Shown here piece after piece: positions 25,216-35,080 of a stretch of 57,970 nucleotides of DNA. Under the pieces are notes generated by a model. That model did no database searches and was not told the DNA's origin. It was given only the letters and a program-made list of their open reading frames with translations. A program made the translations under genes and the position numbers. Position 1 is the first letter of the stretch. Each line of letters starts with the position of its first letter. The stretch lies in contig JANXBH010000011.1 in assembly GCA_025060695.1 (NCBI GenBank), positions 1 through 57,970 of the forward strand. Direction: 5' to 3'. The DNA comes from Caldifarciminota bacterium. Lineage in GTDB: Bacteria; Hydrothermota; Hydrothermia; LBFQ01; DSFT01.

Positions 25216-25638
25216 ATGATAGTTATAGGAAAGTCATATTTAAAATATATAAGACTATCTCCGAAAAAAGCAAAATTGGTTGCTGATGCTATAAGAGGAA
25301 AGAGTGTATATGAAGTAAAGAACATTTTAAAGTTTATAAGAAAGAGAGCTGCAGTATGGTTTAGTAAAGCTTTGAGTGGTGCTATTGCTTCTTATAAAGA
25401 GAAAACAGGTAATAGTGATATAGATGAAAGCAATATTTTAGTTTATACTGAGGTTAAGCAAGGACCAACATGGCGAATACTTAAACCTGCAATAAAACCT
25501 ATGAGGTTTGGTGGATATTCTACATTTAAAAGAAGAACCAGTCATATTTTACTTGAGGTTGTAGAAATTAAAGACTGGCAAGACTATATTAAAAAGAGAA
25601 ATTTACCGTATAGTAAAAGAAGGGAGGTGATACGCTAA
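25216..25638 (+). CDS. rplV: Ribosomal protein L22 (uL22)
   Basis: 140 residues, slightly longer than usual at the C-terminus. The N-terminal KYIRLSPKKAKLVADAIRGKSV is typical, as is the tunnel-lining loop region KPMRFGGYSTFKRRTSHI. L22 lines the exit tunnel. Its stop overlaps the rpsC ATG by one base (TAATG). Confidence 0.97.
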   Translation: MIVIGKSYLKYIRLSPKKAKLVADAIRGKSVYEVKNILKFIRKRAAVWFSKALSGAIASYKEKTGNSDIDESNILVYTEVKQGPTWRILKPAIKPMRFGGYSTFKRRTSHILLEVVEIKDWQDYIKKRNLPYSKRREVIR

Positions 25639-26291
25639 TGGGACAAAAAGTACATCCTATAGGCTTTAGGATAGGTGTTAATAAGGATTGGCAAGCTCAT
25701 TGGTTTTCAAGGGATAAGGATATAGCAAAATTTTTACTTGAAGACCAAAAGATAAGAGAATACATTGTTAAGAGGTTTCCTAATGCCCAAATATCAAAAA
25801 TATTAATAGATAGAGCAAGTGAAAAACTAACTGTTACAATTCATACTGCAAAGCCTGGTGTAATTATAGGAAAGCAAGGTAAAGAAATTGAAAATCTTAG
25901 AAATGAGCTTGCAAAATTACTTAATAGAAAATTCGTAGGTATAAATGTTCTTGAAATTAGAACTCCTGAGTTAGATGCCCAAGTTGTAGCCGAAACGATA
26001 GCAAAAAGAATTGAACAAAGAGCAAATCATAGAAGAGTAATGAAAAGGGCAGTAGAAATTGCGCTTAAGATGGGTGCAAAGGGTGTAAAGGTTCAAGCAA
26101 AGGGAAGACTTGCAGGTGCGGAAATGGCAAGAAAGGAATGGTATATAAAGGGCAGAGTTCCTCTTCAAACAATAAGAGCTGACATAGACTACGGTTTTGC
26201 CACTGCATATACTAAATACGGAACTATTGGAGTAAAGGTTTGGATATATAAGGGTGATAAATTAGAGAGAATTACTGAGGAGGTGATATAA
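25638..26291 (+). CDS. rpsC: Ribosomal protein S3 (uS3)
   Basis: 217 residues. [13 protein letters not shown], the KH domain with [15 protein letters not shown], and the second domain [13 protein letters not shown] identify S3, which forms part of the mRNA entry tunnel. GGAGGTGAT at 25623-25631 is a near-perfect Shine-Dalgarno, in contrast with the leaderless-looking starts elsewhere. Confidence 0.98.
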   Translation: MGQKVHPIGFRIGVNKDWQAHWFSRDKDIAKFLLEDQKIREYIVKRFPNAQISKILIDRASEKLTVTIHTAKPGVIIGKQGKEIENLRNELAKLLNRKFVGINVLEIRTPELDAQVVAETIAKRIEQRANHRRVMKRAVEIALKMGAKGVKVQAKGRLAGAEMARKEWYIKGRVPLQTIRADIDYGFATAYTKYGTIGVKVWIYKGDKLERITEEVI

Positions 26292-26292
26292 T

Positions 26293-26712
26293 ATGTTAAT
26301 GCCTAAGAAGGTAAAGTATAGAAAACAGCAAAGAGGAAGACTTGATGGAAAAGCAAAGGGTGGGTGGTATCTTGCTTTTGGTGATTATGGACTTAAGGCA
26401 CTTGAAAGTTCTTGGATAACAGCAAATCAAATAGAATCCTGCAGAGTTGCCATTACCAGAGCTTTAAAGAAGGGTGGAAAACTATGGATTAGAATTTTTC
26501 CTGACAAGCCTATAACTGCAAGACCTCCAGAAACGAGAATGGGAAAAGGAAAAGGTAATGTGGAAAAGTGGGTAGCAGTTGTAAAAAGAGGAAAGATACT
26601 ATTTGAAATTGCAGGGGCAAAGGAAGAGGATGCTATAGAAGCACTAAAATCCGCACAGTATAAGCTCCCAATAAAAACAAGAATTATAAAAAGAAGTGAT
26701 GGGGGTGTATAA
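26293..26712 (+). CDS. rplP: Ribosomal protein L16 (uL16)
   Basis: 139 residues. [25 protein letters not shown] and [19 protein letters not shown] in order are diagnostic for L16, which positions the A-site tRNA elbow. GAGGAGGTGAT at 26277-26287 is an excellent Shine-Dalgarno. The stop overlaps the rpmC ATG. Confidence 0.98.
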   Translation: MLMPKKVKYRKQQRGRLDGKAKGGWYLAFGDYGLKALESSWITANQIESCRVAITRALKKGGKLWIRIFPDKPITARPPETRMGKGKGNVEKWVAVVKRGKILFEIAGAKEEDAIEALKSAQYKLPIKTRIIKRSDGGV

Positions 26713-26915
26713 TGAAGCCCTTAAAAGCAAAAGACCTAAGAAAGTTAACTAATGACGAATTAAAAGTAAAATACAATGAATTAAAAAACAAGCTATTTGA
26801 AGCAAGGATTAAAAAGACTTTTGGACAATTAGAAGACACCGCATCTATTAGAATAATAAAAAGGAACATTGCAAAGATTTTAACTATATTAAATGAAAGG
26901 GGGATTAAAATATGA
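26712..26915 (+). CDS. rpmC: Ribosomal protein L29 (uL29)
   Basis: 67 residues: a short two-helix protein with [20 protein letters not shown] and a C-terminal [18 protein letters not shown]. It lies at the tunnel exit next to L23. It overlaps rpsQ by 4 nt (ATGA). Confidence 0.96.
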   Translation: MKPLKAKDLRKLTNDELKVKYNELKNKLFEARIKKTFGQLEDTASIRIIKRNIAKILTILNERGIKI

Positions 26916-27154
26916 GAAAACAAAGGATAGGAGTAGTTATTTCAGATAAAATGAATAAAACAAGAGTAGTCTTGGTTGAAAGGTTGAAAATGCATCCAAA
27001 ATACAAAAAGTATATAAAAGCAAGAAAAAAATTCTATGCACATGATGAAAACAACGAAACAAAGAATGGTGATATAGTTTTAATAGAGGAAACAAGACCC
27101 CTTTCTAAGTTAAAAAGATGGATAATAAAACAGATAGTAAGAAGGAGTGAATAA
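26912..27154 (+). CDS. rpsQ: Ribosomal protein S17 (uS17)
   Basis: 80 residues. [18 protein letters not shown], the [19 protein letters not shown] segment and a late [11 protein letters not shown] identify S17, an early 30S assembly protein. It overlaps rpmC by 4 nt. Confidence 0.97.
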   Translation: MRKQRIGVVISDKMNKTRVVLVERLKMHPKYKKYIKARKKFYAHDENNETKNGDIVLIEETRPLSKLKRWIIKQIVRRSE

Positions 27155-27156
27155 AC

Positions 27157-27537
27157 ATGATACAGGACTTTACTTGGGTTAAAGTTGCTGACAATAGTGG
27201 TGCACAAGAAGCTATGGTTGTAAGAGTATTAAAAGGTTCTGGTAAAAAGAAGGGTAGAGTTTATGGAAGAGTTGGAGATGTAGTAGTTGTATCAATAAAA
27301 AAAGCACTTCCAAATGCTCCTATTAAAAAAGGTGAAGTTCATAGAGCTGTAATAGTAAGGACTAAAAAAGAAGTTAGAAGAAAAGATGGCAGTTATATTA
27401 GATTTGACGACAATGCAGTTGTTTTAATAAACCAAGCGGGTGAGATGCGAGGAACTAGAATATTTGGACCTGTTGCGAGGGAATTAAGAGAAAAAGGATT
27501 TTTAAGAATAGTTTCACTTGCACCGGAGGTCCTATAA
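27157..27537 (+). CDS. rplN: Ribosomal protein L14 (uL14)
   Basis: 126 residues. It begins with the [16 protein letters not shown] region typical of L14; [32 protein letters not shown] and FGPVARELR follow. L14 forms an inter-subunit bridge and binds the silencing factor RsfS. It starts 2 nt after rpsQ. Confidence 0.97.
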   Translation: MIQDFTWVKVADNSGAQEAMVVRVLKGSGKKKGRVYGRVGDVVVVSIKKALPNAPIKKGEVHRAVIVRTKKEVRRKDGSYIRFDDNAVVLINQAGEMRGTRIFGPVARELREKGFLRIVSLAPEVL

Positions 27538-27882
27538 ATGGCAAAGATAAAGAAGGGAGACCATGTAGTTGTAATTTCTGGAAAAGATAAAGGTAAAAAG
27601 GGTAGAGTTTTAAAAGTTATTTACGATGAGAAAACAAGAAAACCAATAAAGGTAATAGTGGAAGGTGTTAATCTTGTGAAGAAGCACCAAAAAGCAAGAA
27701 GAGCTAATGAAAAATCAGAAATTGTAAAAAAAGAAGCACCAATTCATATATCCAAAGTTATGATAGTTGACCCTAAAACAGGTGAAAGAACAAGAGTTGG
27801 ATTTAAATTTATTGAAAAAAAAGGTAAGTTAATAAAAGTCAGATACTCAAAGAAAAGCGGGGAGGTTTTAGACAATGTCTAG
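27538..27882 (+). CDS. rplX: Ribosomal protein L24 (uL24)
   Basis: 114 residues. The KOW motif [20 protein letters not shown] is at the N-terminus, then [13 protein letters not shown], typical of L24, an initiator of 50S assembly. It directly abuts rplN and overlaps rplE by 8 nt. Confidence 0.97.
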   Translation: MAKIKKGDHVVVISGKDKGKKGRVLKVIYDEKTRKPIKVIVEGVNLVKKHQKARRANEKSEIVKKEAPIHISKVMIVDPKTGERTRVGFKFIEKKGKLIKVRYSKKSGEVLDNV

Positions 27883-28417
27883 ACTGTTAGAAATATACAG
27901 GAAAGACATAGTTCCAAAATTAATGAAAGAGTTAAATTGTACAAATATTTATGAGGTTCCAAAAATTATAAAAGTTGTAGTAAATACATCTTTAAATGAA
28001 GCTATATCTGATCCAAAGATTATTGATATAGCTTCAAATGACTTAGCAATAATTACAGGTCAAAAACCTGTTGTAATAAAAGCAAAGAAAAATATTGCAT
28101 CGTATAAGTTAAGAAAAGGTATGCCAATAGCCCTAAAAGTTACACTAAGAGGAAAAAGGGCGTACAATTTTATAGATAGATTAGTTAATTTCGCACTACC
28201 AAGAATTAAGGACTTTAAAGGTCTAAAAAGGAATGGTTTTGATGGTAGAGGAAGCTACAATTTTGGTATAAACGAGCAAACTATTTTTCCTGAAATTGAC
28301 ATAGACAAAGTTCAAAGAGTATTTGGAATGAATATAACTATAGTCACAAGTGCTAATAACGATGAAAGTGCATATAAACTTCTTGAAAGTTTAGGATTTC
28401 CTTTTGAGAGGAGGTAA
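27875..28417 (+). CDS. rplE: Ribosomal protein L5 (uL5)
   Basis: 180 residues. [38 protein letters not shown] and [13 protein letters not shown] are hallmark segments. L5 binds 5S rRNA and the P-site tRNA elbow. The start lies inside the end of rplX. Confidence 0.98.
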   Translation: MSRLLEIYRKDIVPKLMKELNCTNIYEVPKIIKVVVNTSLNEAISDPKIIDIASNDLAIITGQKPVVIKAKKNIASYKLRKGMPIALKVTLRGKRAYNFIDRLVNFALPRIKDFKGLKRNGFDGRGSYNFGINEQTIFPEIDIDKVQRVFGMNITIVTSANNDESAYKLLESLGFPFERR

Positions 28418-28420
28418 ACT

Positions 28421-28606
28421 ATGGCTACTAAGGCGAAAATAGAAAAAGCAAAAAAAGAACCAAAGTTTAGGACAAGAAAAAGAAATCGTTGTAAGTTATG
28501 CGGAAGAGATAATGGATATATTAGGAAGTTTGGAATTTGTAGAGTCTGCTTTAGGGAGCTTGCACTTCAAGGTAAAATACCAGGAGTAATAAAAGCAAGT
28601 TGGTAG
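28421..28606 (+). CDS. rpsN: Ribosomal protein S14, zinc-binding type (uS14)
   Basis: 61 residues with two CxxC pairs ([20 protein letters not shown]), the short zinc type of S14. The C-terminal [10 protein letters not shown] is typical. It sits between rplE and rpsH as in most spc operons. Confidence 0.97.
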   Translation: MATKAKIEKAKKEPKFRTRKRNRCKLCGRDNGYIRKFGICRVCFRELALQGKIPGVIKASW

Positions 28607-28617
28607 GAGGCAAAACT

Positions 28618-29004
28618 ATGCTAACTGACCCAATTTCAGATATGCTAATAAGAATAAAAAATGCACAAGAAAGGAAAAAAGAAGAGGTAGAGATTTATCC
28701 TAAGTCAAAAATAAAATTAGAGATTTTAAAAATTCTAAAAAGAGAGGGGTTTATAATAGACTATCAGGAAAAAGAAAGATCAGTAATTGTCAAGTTAAGA
28801 TATTATCCTGATGGAAGTCCTCTTATTTCAAATGTAAAAAGAGTTTCAAAGCCTTCAAGAAGGGTTTATATTGGTTATGAAGAACTTAAACCTGTTGTAA
28901 ATGGTTTAGGTATTGCAATACTTTCTACATCTAAGGGTATTATTACTGATAAAGAAGCAAGGAAACTAAAAATAGGTGGAGAGTTACTTTTGGAGGTGTG
29001 GTAA
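28618..29004 (+). CDS. rpsH: Ribosomal protein S8 (uS8)
   Basis: 128 residues from ATG 28618, which has TAGGAGG at 28604-28610 in front; the longer frame from 28600 adds six residues that no S8 has. TDPISDMLIRIKNA at the start and the C-terminal STSKGIITDKEARK are diagnostic. S8 is a central 30S assembly protein and the classic spc-operon repressor. Its stop overlaps the rplF ATG (TAATG). Confidence 0.97.
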   Translation: MLTDPISDMLIRIKNAQERKKEEVEIYPKSKIKLEILKILKREGFIIDYQEKERSVIVKLRYYPDGSPLISNVKRVSKPSRRVYIGYEELKPVVNGLGIAILSTSKGIITDKEARKLKIGGELLLEVW

Positions 29005-29552
29005 TGTCAAAGCTTATAAAAAAGCCGATTTTAGTGCCAAAAGGTGTAGAAATTCATATTGATGGGAATCTTGTGAAAGTTAAGGGTCCAAAGGGTGAAA
29101 TATCTAAAAAATTCCATCCTGATGCTATTATTAAGTATGAAAAGGAAAAAAATGAAATTTGGGTATTTAAAAAATCTGATGAAAAATTCCATAAGGCTCT
29201 TTCTGGGACTGTTTATAGAATTATACATAATATGGTAAAAGGAGTAGTAAGTCCATATAAAGTTGAGTTAGTTGTTCAAGGGACAGGCTATAGAGTAAGG
29301 CTTGAGGGTAGGAAATTAGTATTCCAAGTTGGTTATGCACATCAACCAGAATTTATTGTCCCTGATGATATAGTAGCAAAAGTAGAAGGTCAAAACAAAA
29401 TTATTTTAGAAGGTCCGGACAAGGAGAAAGTTGGACTTGTTGCAGCACAAATTATAAGGATAAAACCACCTGACATATACAAAGCTAAAGGTATATGGTA
29501 TGCTGATAAACCACTTAAACTAAAAGCTGGCAAAGCAGTTGCCAAAAAATAG
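29004..29552 (+). CDS. rplF: Ribosomal protein L6 (uL6)
   Basis: 182 residues from ATG 29004; GGAGG at 28992-28996 is well placed, so the GTG at 28998 was not used. [13 protein letters not shown], the [21 protein letters not shown] region in parts, and the C-terminal [16 protein letters not shown] identify L6, which lies near the GTPase-associated centre. Confidence 0.97.
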   Translation: MSKLIKKPILVPKGVEIHIDGNLVKVKGPKGEISKKFHPDAIIKYEKEKNEIWVFKKSDEKFHKALSGTVYRIIHNMVKGVVSPYKVELVVQGTGYRVRLEGRKLVFQVGYAHQPEFIVPDDIVAKVEGQNKIILEGPDKEKVGLVAAQIIRIKPPDIYKAKGIWYADKPLKLKAGKAVAKK

Positions 29553-29563
29553 GAGTTTTTAAT

Positions 29564-29980
29564 ATGCAAGGTACAAAAATAAGAGAAAAAATAATTTCAA
29601 TTGAAAGGCGAGAAAGAAGAAAAAGAAGACATAGAGCAATTAGAGAAAGACTAAATATAAGGGGGACAAGTGAAAGACCCAGATTAGTCGTATTTAGAAG
29701 TCATAAGCATATATATGCTCAGATTGTAATAGACTCACCAGTTGGACCTTGTAGAGTTATAACTTCAGCTTCAAGTTTATCTCCTGAAGTTAGAAATAGA
29801 GTAAAGGAAGAGAATATTAAAACTAAAACAAATATTGCAAGGTTGGTTGGTATATTAATTGCAAAAAGGTCTATAGAGAAAGGATATAAAACTATAGTTT
29901 TTGATAGGGGTGGATATAAATACCATGGTAGAGTAAAAGCTCTTGCAGAGGGTGCAAGAGAAGGCGGTTTAAAATTTTAA
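29564..29980 (+). CDS. rplR: Ribosomal protein L18 (uL18)
   Basis: 138 residues. [20 protein letters not shown] and the C-terminal [21 protein letters not shown] are diagnostic. L18 binds 5S rRNA with L5. Normally rpsE, rpmD, rplO and secY follow; here the run of ribosomal genes stops and ino1 comes next. Confidence 0.97.
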   Translation: MQGTKIREKIISIERRERRKRRHRAIRERLNIRGTSERPRLVVFRSHKHIYAQIVIDSPVGPCRVITSASSLSPEVRNRVKEENIKTKTNIARLVGILIAKRSIEKGYKTIVFDRGGYKYHGRVKALAEGAREGGLKF

Positions 29981-29995
29981 ATAGGAGGCTAGATT

Positions 29996-31078
29996 ATGTC
30001 AAAGAAGATAAGAGTGGCAATCATAGGTGTTGGTAATTGTGCTTCAAGTTTAGTTCAGGGTGTTTATTATTATAGAAATGCGAAAGAGGATGATTTTATA
30101 CCCGGTATAATGAACCCTGTTTTAGGAGGTTATCACATTTCTGATATTGAATTTGTTGCAGGTGTAGATATAGATGAAAGAAAAGTTGGTAAGGACCTTT
30201 CAGAAGCAATATTTGAATATCCTAATAATACATATAAATTCACAGATGTGCCAAGATTAAATGCAAAGGTATATAGAGGAATGACACATGACGGCATTGG
30301 CAAATATTTATCGGGTATTATCAAAAAAGCACCGGGTTCTACTGAAAATATAGCAAAAATTTTTAAAGATTTAGGTGTAGACGTTGTTATTAATTTCTTG
30401 CCTGTCGGTAGCGAGGAGGCAACTAAGTGGTATGTGGAACAAGTAATAGATGCTGGTGTTGCTTTTGTAAATGGTATTCCTGTTTTTATTGCTTCTTCAG
30501 AATATTGGAGTAAGAGATTTGAAGAGGCAGGACTACCTGTTCTTGGAGACGATATTAAATCACAAGTCGGTGCAACAATACTACATAGAGTATTAACTCA
30601 GTTATTTATTGAAAGGGGAGTAAAAATTGAAAGGACATATCAAATAAATTTTGGCGGTAATACTGATTTTTTAAACATGTTAGAAAGGGAAAGACTTCAG
30701 TCTAAGAAAATTTCTAAAACTAATGCAGTTAAGAGTATGCTACCTTATGAAATTGATGATAAAAACATCCACATTGGACCATCTGACTATATACCTTGGC
30801 TTGAGGATAGAAAATGGTGCTATATTAGAATAGAAGGAACTTCGTTTGGAAATGTCCCTTTGAATGTTGAGCTAAAACTTGAAGTTTGGGATTCACCAAA
30901 TAGTGCAGGTGTTATGATAGATGCAATAAGATGTGCAAAGATAGCAAAGGATAGAGGACTTGCAGGGGCGATTGTTGAACCATCTGCATATTTCTTTAAA
31001 ACACCACCAAAGCAAATACCTGACTTTGAAGCAAGAAAAATTTTAGAAAATTGGATAAAAGCTAATACGCAAGTTTGA
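29996..31078 (+). CDS. ino1: Myo-inositol-1-phosphate synthase
   Basis: 360 residues. The Rossmann start [18 protein letters not shown], the [14 protein letters not shown] region and [15 protein letters not shown], with the Lys used in catalysis, mark this NAD-dependent enzyme, which turns glucose-6-phosphate into inositol-1-phosphate. It is the short archaeal/actinobacterial type. In thermophiles the product can feed di-myo-inositol phosphate or inositol lipids. AGGAGG lies 15 bases behind rplR, so it is likely co-transcribed with the ribosomal genes. The stop overlaps the tmk TTG start. Confidence 0.94.
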   Translation: MSKKIRVAIIGVGNCASSLVQGVYYYRNAKEDDFIPGIMNPVLGGYHISDIEFVAGVDIDERKVGKDLSEAIFEYPNNTYKFTDVPRLNAKVYRGMTHDGIGKYLSGIIKKAPGSTENIAKIFKDLGVDVVINFLPVGSEEATKWYVEQVIDAGVAFVNGIPVFIASSEYWSKRFEEAGLPVLGDDIKSQVGATILHRVLTQLFIERGVKIERTYQINFGGNTDFLNMLERERLQSKKISKTNAVKSMLPYEIDDKNIHIGPSDYIPWLEDRKWCYIRIEGTSFGNVPLNVELKLEVWDSPNSAGVMIDAIRCAKIAKDRGLAGAIVEPSAYFFKTPPKQIPDFEARKILENWIKANTQV

Positions 31079-31701
31079 TAGAATTTGAGTATAGTGGAAA
31101 GTTAATAACCTTTGAAGGTATTGAAGGTAGTGGAAAATCAACATTAGCTGTAGAATTGCACAAATATTTAAAGAGTAAAAATTACGAAGTAGTATTTACA
31201 AGAGAGCCAGGAGGAACAATTTTAGCAGAAAAAATTAGAGAAATACTACTAAGTAGATTCTGCGAAATTTCGGATTGGACAGAACTATTCTTATTTTTAG
31301 CAAGTAGGTATGAGCACACTAAAAGCTTAATTTTACCCTCACTAAAAAGTGGCAAAATTGTAATATGTGATAGATACTTGGATTCTACTATTGCATATCA
31401 AGGATATGGAAGAGGTCTAAATTTAGAAATAATTAATAACTTAAATGCTATAGCGACACTCGGTATTAAACCTGATATTACATTTCTCATAGATATACCA
31501 GAGCATCTTGCGGTAGAAAGAATAAAAAATAAAAATTTAGATAGAATAGAAAGTGAGAATATAGAATTTTATAGAAGGGTGAGACTTGGATATTTAGAAA
31601 TTGCAAAAATTGAAAATTCAAGGTTTGTAATCTTGGATGGTCAAAAGGAAATCTTAGATTTAAAATCTCAGGTTATAGAATTAGTTTCAAGTAGGCTATG
31701 A
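31075..31701 (+). CDS. tmk: Thymidylate kinase (dTMP kinase)
   Basis: 208 residues. P-loop [11 protein letters not shown], then TREPGG, the DR-Y motif [17 protein letters not shown] and the lid region identify Tmk, which makes dTDP. The start is TTG overlapping the ino1 stop; no ATG is close. It is the last gene of the long tuf-to-tmk unit, since a new promoter follows. Confidence 0.96.
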   Translation: MIEFEYSGKLITFEGIEGSGKSTLAVELHKYLKSKNYEVVFTREPGGTILAEKIREILLSRFCEISDWTELFLFLASRYEHTKSLILPSLKSGKIVICDRYLDSTIAYQGYGRGLNLEIINNLNAIATLGIKPDITFLIDIPEHLAVERIKNKNLDRIESENIEFYRRVRLGYLEIAKIENSRFVILDGQKEILDLKSQVIELVSSRL

Positions 31702-31717
31702 AAAAAAGAGTTTTTAG

Positions 31718-31731
31718 GTTTATAATTTTAA
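31718..31731 (+). promoter_or_regulatory. Promoter of ctpA with separate Shine-Dalgarno
   Basis: TATAAT at 31721-31726 in TTTATAATTTT resembles the recurrent box. Here it lies 36 nt before the ATG, and GGGAGGA precedes the start at ordinary spacing, so this is a leadered transcript. It supports reading the box as a -10 element. Confidence 0.55.
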
Positions 31732-31762
31732 ATATACAGAAGTTTGAAAGTGGGAGGATAAA

Positions 31763-33298
31763 ATGAAAGTGAGAAACCTTATAATTATCTTAGTTTCTAT
31801 ATTCTTTGGGTTTGCAATTGGTTATGCTTTACAATCGACTTCTTCTAAAAGTTTGAGAACTCTTCAAACTATATACGATGAAGTAATTAGGATTATACAG
31901 AATTATTATGTGGAAGAGGAAAATCCTGCGGATTTGATAGAAGAGTCAATTAAAGGTATGCTCCAAAGTCTTGATCCATATTCAGAATTTCTAACCCCTC
32001 AGGACCTTGAAAAGTTAAAAACTACTACGACAGGCACATATGGTGGTGTAGGTATGGAAGTAAGAAAACAAGGAAATAATGTTGTTATTGTATCTACATT
32101 TGAGGGAACACCTGCTTATAGAGTGGGCTTAAAGTCTGGCGATATCATTATTAAGGTAAACGATACAAGTGTAAGCAATATGGAATTAGAAGATGTAATA
32201 AGTATGATTAAAGGGGACCCTGGGACGAGAGTAAAATTAACAATTTTAAGACCGGGGTTTAGTGAATTCTTAACATTTGATTTAGTAAGGGAAATTATAA
32301 ATGTACCTGTTGTCTCATATTTTGGTATATTAAATGATAATGTAGGATATATTAGATTTGCACAATTTTCGCAGGGTTCAGCTGATAAGCTAAATACCGT
32401 AATAGACAGTTTAAGAAGAATGGGTGCTAAGAAGTTTATATTGGACCTAAGGGGTAATCCAGGAGGTCTTCTCTACGAAGCAGTAAGAGTATCAAATATA
32501 TTTCTTGATAAAAATATGCTCATAACTTTTACCAAAGGAAGGTCTCCTGATGCGGAAGAATACTATAGAGCAACTGATAAAGTGTCCTTGGATTTTAACA
32601 TTCCTGTGGTGGTATTAATAGATTATGGTTCCGCAAGTGCATCTGAAATAGTAGCTGGAGCTCTTCAAGACTGGGATAGAGCAATAATTATAGGAGATAC
32701 TTCCTATGGCAAGGGTTCGGTTCAGAGAGTAATACCATTAGGAGATAACTACGCAATAAAGTTAACTACTTCAAGATACTATACGCCATCAGGTAGGTCC
32801 ATAGATAGAACTACTAAAACTTTAAGGGAAAGAAAAGAGAAAATTAAAAGGGAAGACAATCTACTTTTCTTTACTAAAAGATTAAATAGAAAAGTATATG
32901 GTGGTGGTGGTATAGCTCCCGATATTCCAGTTGAAGTTAAAACTGAACCACAAATTGTTGCGAAAATGATAGGTGAAGGTTTATTTAACGAATTTGCGAT
33001 GGATTGGAAAAGAAGAAATCCTAATGTTTCTAATTTTAACGTAAATGAAGAAACTTACAATCAATTTAAGGAATTTGCAAAGAAAAAGGGTTATGATGAA
33101 AAGGAGATAGAATTTAACAAGGATAGAATTATGAGAAATTTAGATATAAGTATATCTGAACTAATTAGTGGTTCAAAGGGAAGATATGAAAAATTACTTA
33201 AATATGATGAAGTAGTAAAGAAGGCACAGGAGTTTTTATCAAAAGTAAAAACTACAGATGACTTGTTTAATCAACTAAAAGCTTATAGGAATGAATAA
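31763..33298 (+). CDS. ctpA: Carboxy-terminal processing protease (S41 family, PDZ)
   Basis: 511 residues. One N-terminal signal anchor (about 5-24), an N-terminal helical part, a PDZ domain (about 90-175: GTYGGVGMEV, GLKSGDIIIKVN), and the S41 protease core with the catalytic Ser in GSASASEIVAGAL and Lys in GDTSYGKGSVQ. It cleaves C-termini of envelope proteins in the periplasm. It overlaps kdsA by 8 nt. A long C-terminal extension (about 380-511) is helical. Confidence 0.95.
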   Translation: MKVRNLIIILVSIFFGFAIGYALQSTSSKSLRTLQTIYDEVIRIIQNYYVEEENPADLIEESIKGMLQSLDPYSEFLTPQDLEKLKTTTTGTYGGVGMEVRKQGNNVVIVSTFEGTPAYRVGLKSGDIIIKVNDTSVSNMELEDVISMIKGDPGTRVKLTILRPGFSEFLTFDLVREIINVPVVSYFGILNDNVGYIRFAQFSQGSADKLNTVIDSLRRMGAKKFILDLRGNPGGLLYEAVRVSNIFLDKNMLITFTKGRSPDAEEYYRATDKVSLDFNIPVVVLIDYGSASASEIVAGALQDWDRAIIIGDTSYGKGSVQRVIPLGDNYAIKLTTSRYYTPSGRSIDRTTKTLRERKEKIKREDNLLFFTKRLNRKVYGGGGIAPDIPVEVKTEPQIVAKMIGEGLFNEFAMDWKRRNPNVSNFNVNEETYNQFKEFAKKKGYDEKEIEFNKDRIMRNLDISISELISGSKGRYEKLLKYDEVVKKAQEFLSKVKTTDDLFNQLKAYRNE

Positions 33299-34079
33299 CT
33301 TTTTTCTTATAGCAGGACCTTGTGTAATTGAAAGTGAGGATGTTGTCTTTTATACTGCAAAAGTTTTAAAAGAAATTGCAACTAAATTAAATTTAAAATT
33401 ATACTTTAAAACATCTTACGATAAAGCAAATAGAACATCTATTAAAAGTTATAGAGGTCCTGGTATTCAGAAAGGTTTAGAAATATTGAAAGAAGTAAAA
33501 AATAAGTTTGGTCTTGAAATATTAACTGATGTTCACGATGTTCACGATGTGGAAAAAGTTGCAGAAGTTGTGGATGTTATTCAAATCCCAGCTTTTCTTT
33601 CTAGACAAACCGATTTAATTTTAGAAGTTGCAAGGACTAAGAGAATAGTAAATGTAAAAAAAGCTCAGTTTATGTCTCCTTGGGATGTAAAGTTTGTAAT
33701 TGAGAAAATAGAAAGCACGGGAAACGGAAAAATATGGATTACAGAAAGAGGTTATATGTTTGGATATAATAATCTTGTAGTTGATTTTAGATCTATTGTA
33801 ATAATGAGAAAATTTGGATATCCAATAGTATATGATGCCACACATTCATTACAAAAACCATCTGCTGAAAGCGGTTTTAGCGGGGGCGAGAGGGAATTTA
33901 TTCCATATCTTGCAAGAGCAGCTGTAGCAGTTGGTATAGATGGGTTATTTATGGAAACACATCCTAATCCTGAAGAAGCTCTAAGCGACAATAAAACTCA
34001 ATACCCATTAGATAAAATTGAGGAATTGTTAAAACAACTTATTGAAATAGATAAATTAGTTAGGTCTTCCTCTTTCTAA
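33291..34079 (+). CDS. kdsA: 3-deoxy-8-phosphooctulonate synthase (metal-dependent class)
   Basis: 262 residues. The enzyme joins PEP and arabinose-5-phosphate to make Kdo-8-phosphate for lipopolysaccharide. AGPCVIES with Cys11 marks the metal-dependent class (Asn in the E. coli type). QIPAFLSRQTDL, NVKKAQFMSPWD and FMETHPNPEEALSD are conserved. Its presence is direct evidence for LPS-type outer membrane chemistry. The start lies inside the end of ctpA; the 3' end overlaps slyD by 24 nt. Confidence 0.97.
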   Translation: MNNFFLIAGPCVIESEDVVFYTAKVLKEIATKLNLKLYFKTSYDKANRTSIKSYRGPGIQKGLEILKEVKNKFGLEILTDVHDVHDVEKVAEVVDVIQIPAFLSRQTDLILEVARTKRIVNVKKAQFMSPWDVKFVIEKIESTGNGKIWITERGYMFGYNNLVVDFRSIVIMRKFGYPIVYDATHSLQKPSAESGFSGGEREFIPYLARAAVAVGIDGLFMETHPNPEEALSDNKTQYPLDKIEELLKQLIEIDKLVRSSSF

Positions 34080-34517
34080 TTCTTCCATAGTTGCATCTCT
34101 AATATTTTTTACTTTTATGCTAAATATTAGTGTCTTTCCTGCAAGTGGATGATTAAAGTCCACCATCACACTTCTTGAAGCCATATCTATCTTCTTTATG
34201 TTAAAGTATACAATTTGACCATCTTCAGTTTGTGCATAATAAGTTTCATTTTCTTCTATATCAACTCCTTCAAAGATGTCTATTGGAATAGTTTGTATTT
34301 TTTCTATATCATAGTTCCCATATGCCTTGTCTGGAGTTAGTATTATCTCCTTTTCTTCTCCAACTTTTAATCCTTCAAGTGCTTTTTCTAATTCTGATAT
34401 AATATTGTTATATCCATGGAGATATGTGAAGGTCTTGGAGGTTTCTATTATTTCGTTGTTTTCATCTTTTAGTTGATATTCTATTTCAATTATTTTATCT
34501 TTTTTTACACTTTCCAT
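34056..34517 (-). CDS. slyD: FKBP-type peptidyl-prolyl isomerase, SlyD-like
   Basis: 153 residues. FKBP segments flank an insert-in-flap chaperone domain as in SlyD: LHGYNNIISELEKALEGLKVGEEKEI, TPDKAYG, then VDFNHPLAGKTLIFSIKVKNI. The His-rich metal tail of the E. coli protein is absent. It is a cytoplasmic folding helper. The -10-like box ends 6 nt upstream of its ATG in a 41-bp divergent promoter shared with the macro-domain gene. Confidence 0.95.
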   Translation of the reverse strand: MESVKKDKIIEIEYQLKDENNEIIETSKTFTYLHGYNNIISELEKALEGLKVGEEKEIILTPDKAYGNYDIEKIQTIPIDIFEGVDIEENETYYAQTEDGQIVYFNIKKIDMASRSVMVDFNHPLAGKTLIFSIKVKNIRDATMEELERGRPN

Positions 34518-34521
34518 TTTG

Positions 34522-34532
34522 AAATTTTAAAG
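34522..34532 (-). promoter_or_regulatory. -10-like box for slyD
   Basis: Minus strand CTTTAAAATTT, core ending 6 nt before the ATG. Confidence 0.6.
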
Positions 34533-34541
34533 TATAAAAAA

Positions 34542-34553
34542 CTTTAAAATTTT
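34542..34553 (+). promoter_or_regulatory. -10-like box for macro-domain/tsaD operon
   Basis: CTTTAAAATTTT with TAAAAT at 34545-34550, 8 nt before the ATG. It lies back to back with the slyD box, with only 9 bp between the two boxes. Confidence 0.65.
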
Positions 34554-34558
34554 TACTT

Positions 34559-35080
34559 ATGAAATTAGAGATTAAATTAGGTGATATAACAGAGGAAGAA
34601 GTAGATGCTGTTGTAAATCCTGCAAATGAATATTTGAAACTTGGTAGTGGAGTAGCAGGTGCAATTTTAAGAAAGGGGGGAAAGATTATTCAGGATGAAT
34701 GTGATAAAATTGGATATTGTCAAACAGGAAAGGCTGTAATTACGACTGGTGGAAGCTTAAAGGCGAAATACGTAATACATGCAGTAGGACCTATATGGAA
34801 AGGCGGAAATAGTAATGAAGATGAACTTTTATATAGTGCTGTAGAAAGTGCACTCATGTTAGCTCATAGCTATAATCTAAAAAGTATAAGTTTTCCTGCA
34901 ATAAGCACTGGTATTTTTGGTTTTCCAAAGGAAAGGGCAAGTAAAATAATAATTAGTGCTATTCTTGAGTTTATGAAAAAATACGAAAATAGAACTTCGA
35001 TTGAAGTGATAAGAATTTGTTTATTTGATAAAGAAACTTATGGTATATTTTTAAAAACTTATGAAAATATTGGCATTTGA
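34559..35080 (+). CDS. Macro-domain protein (ADP-ribose-binding or deacetylase type)
   Basis: 173 residues, a single macro domain: GDITEEEVDAVVNPANEYLKLGSGVAGAI in parts, TGGSLKAKYVIHAVGP, and FPAISTGIFGFP. Such proteins hydrolyse O-acetyl-ADP-ribose or remove ADP-ribose from proteins or nucleic acids. The substrate cannot be told. It overlaps tsaD by 20 nt, so they are probably co-translated. Confidence 0.95.
   Translation: MKLEIKLGDITEEEVDAVVNPANEYLKLGSGVAGAILRKGGKIIQDECDKIGYCQTGKAVITTGGSLKAKYVIHAVGPIWKGGNSNEDELLYSAVESALMLAHSYNLKSISFPAISTGIFGFPKERASKIIISAILEFMKKYENRTSIEVIRICLFDKETYGIFLKTYENIGI

Noticed and set aside
33529-33552. GTTCACGAT repeated twice in kdsA as a possible duplication
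   Set aside because: The protein length at that site equals that of other KdsA proteins, so the repeat replaces rather than adds residues.
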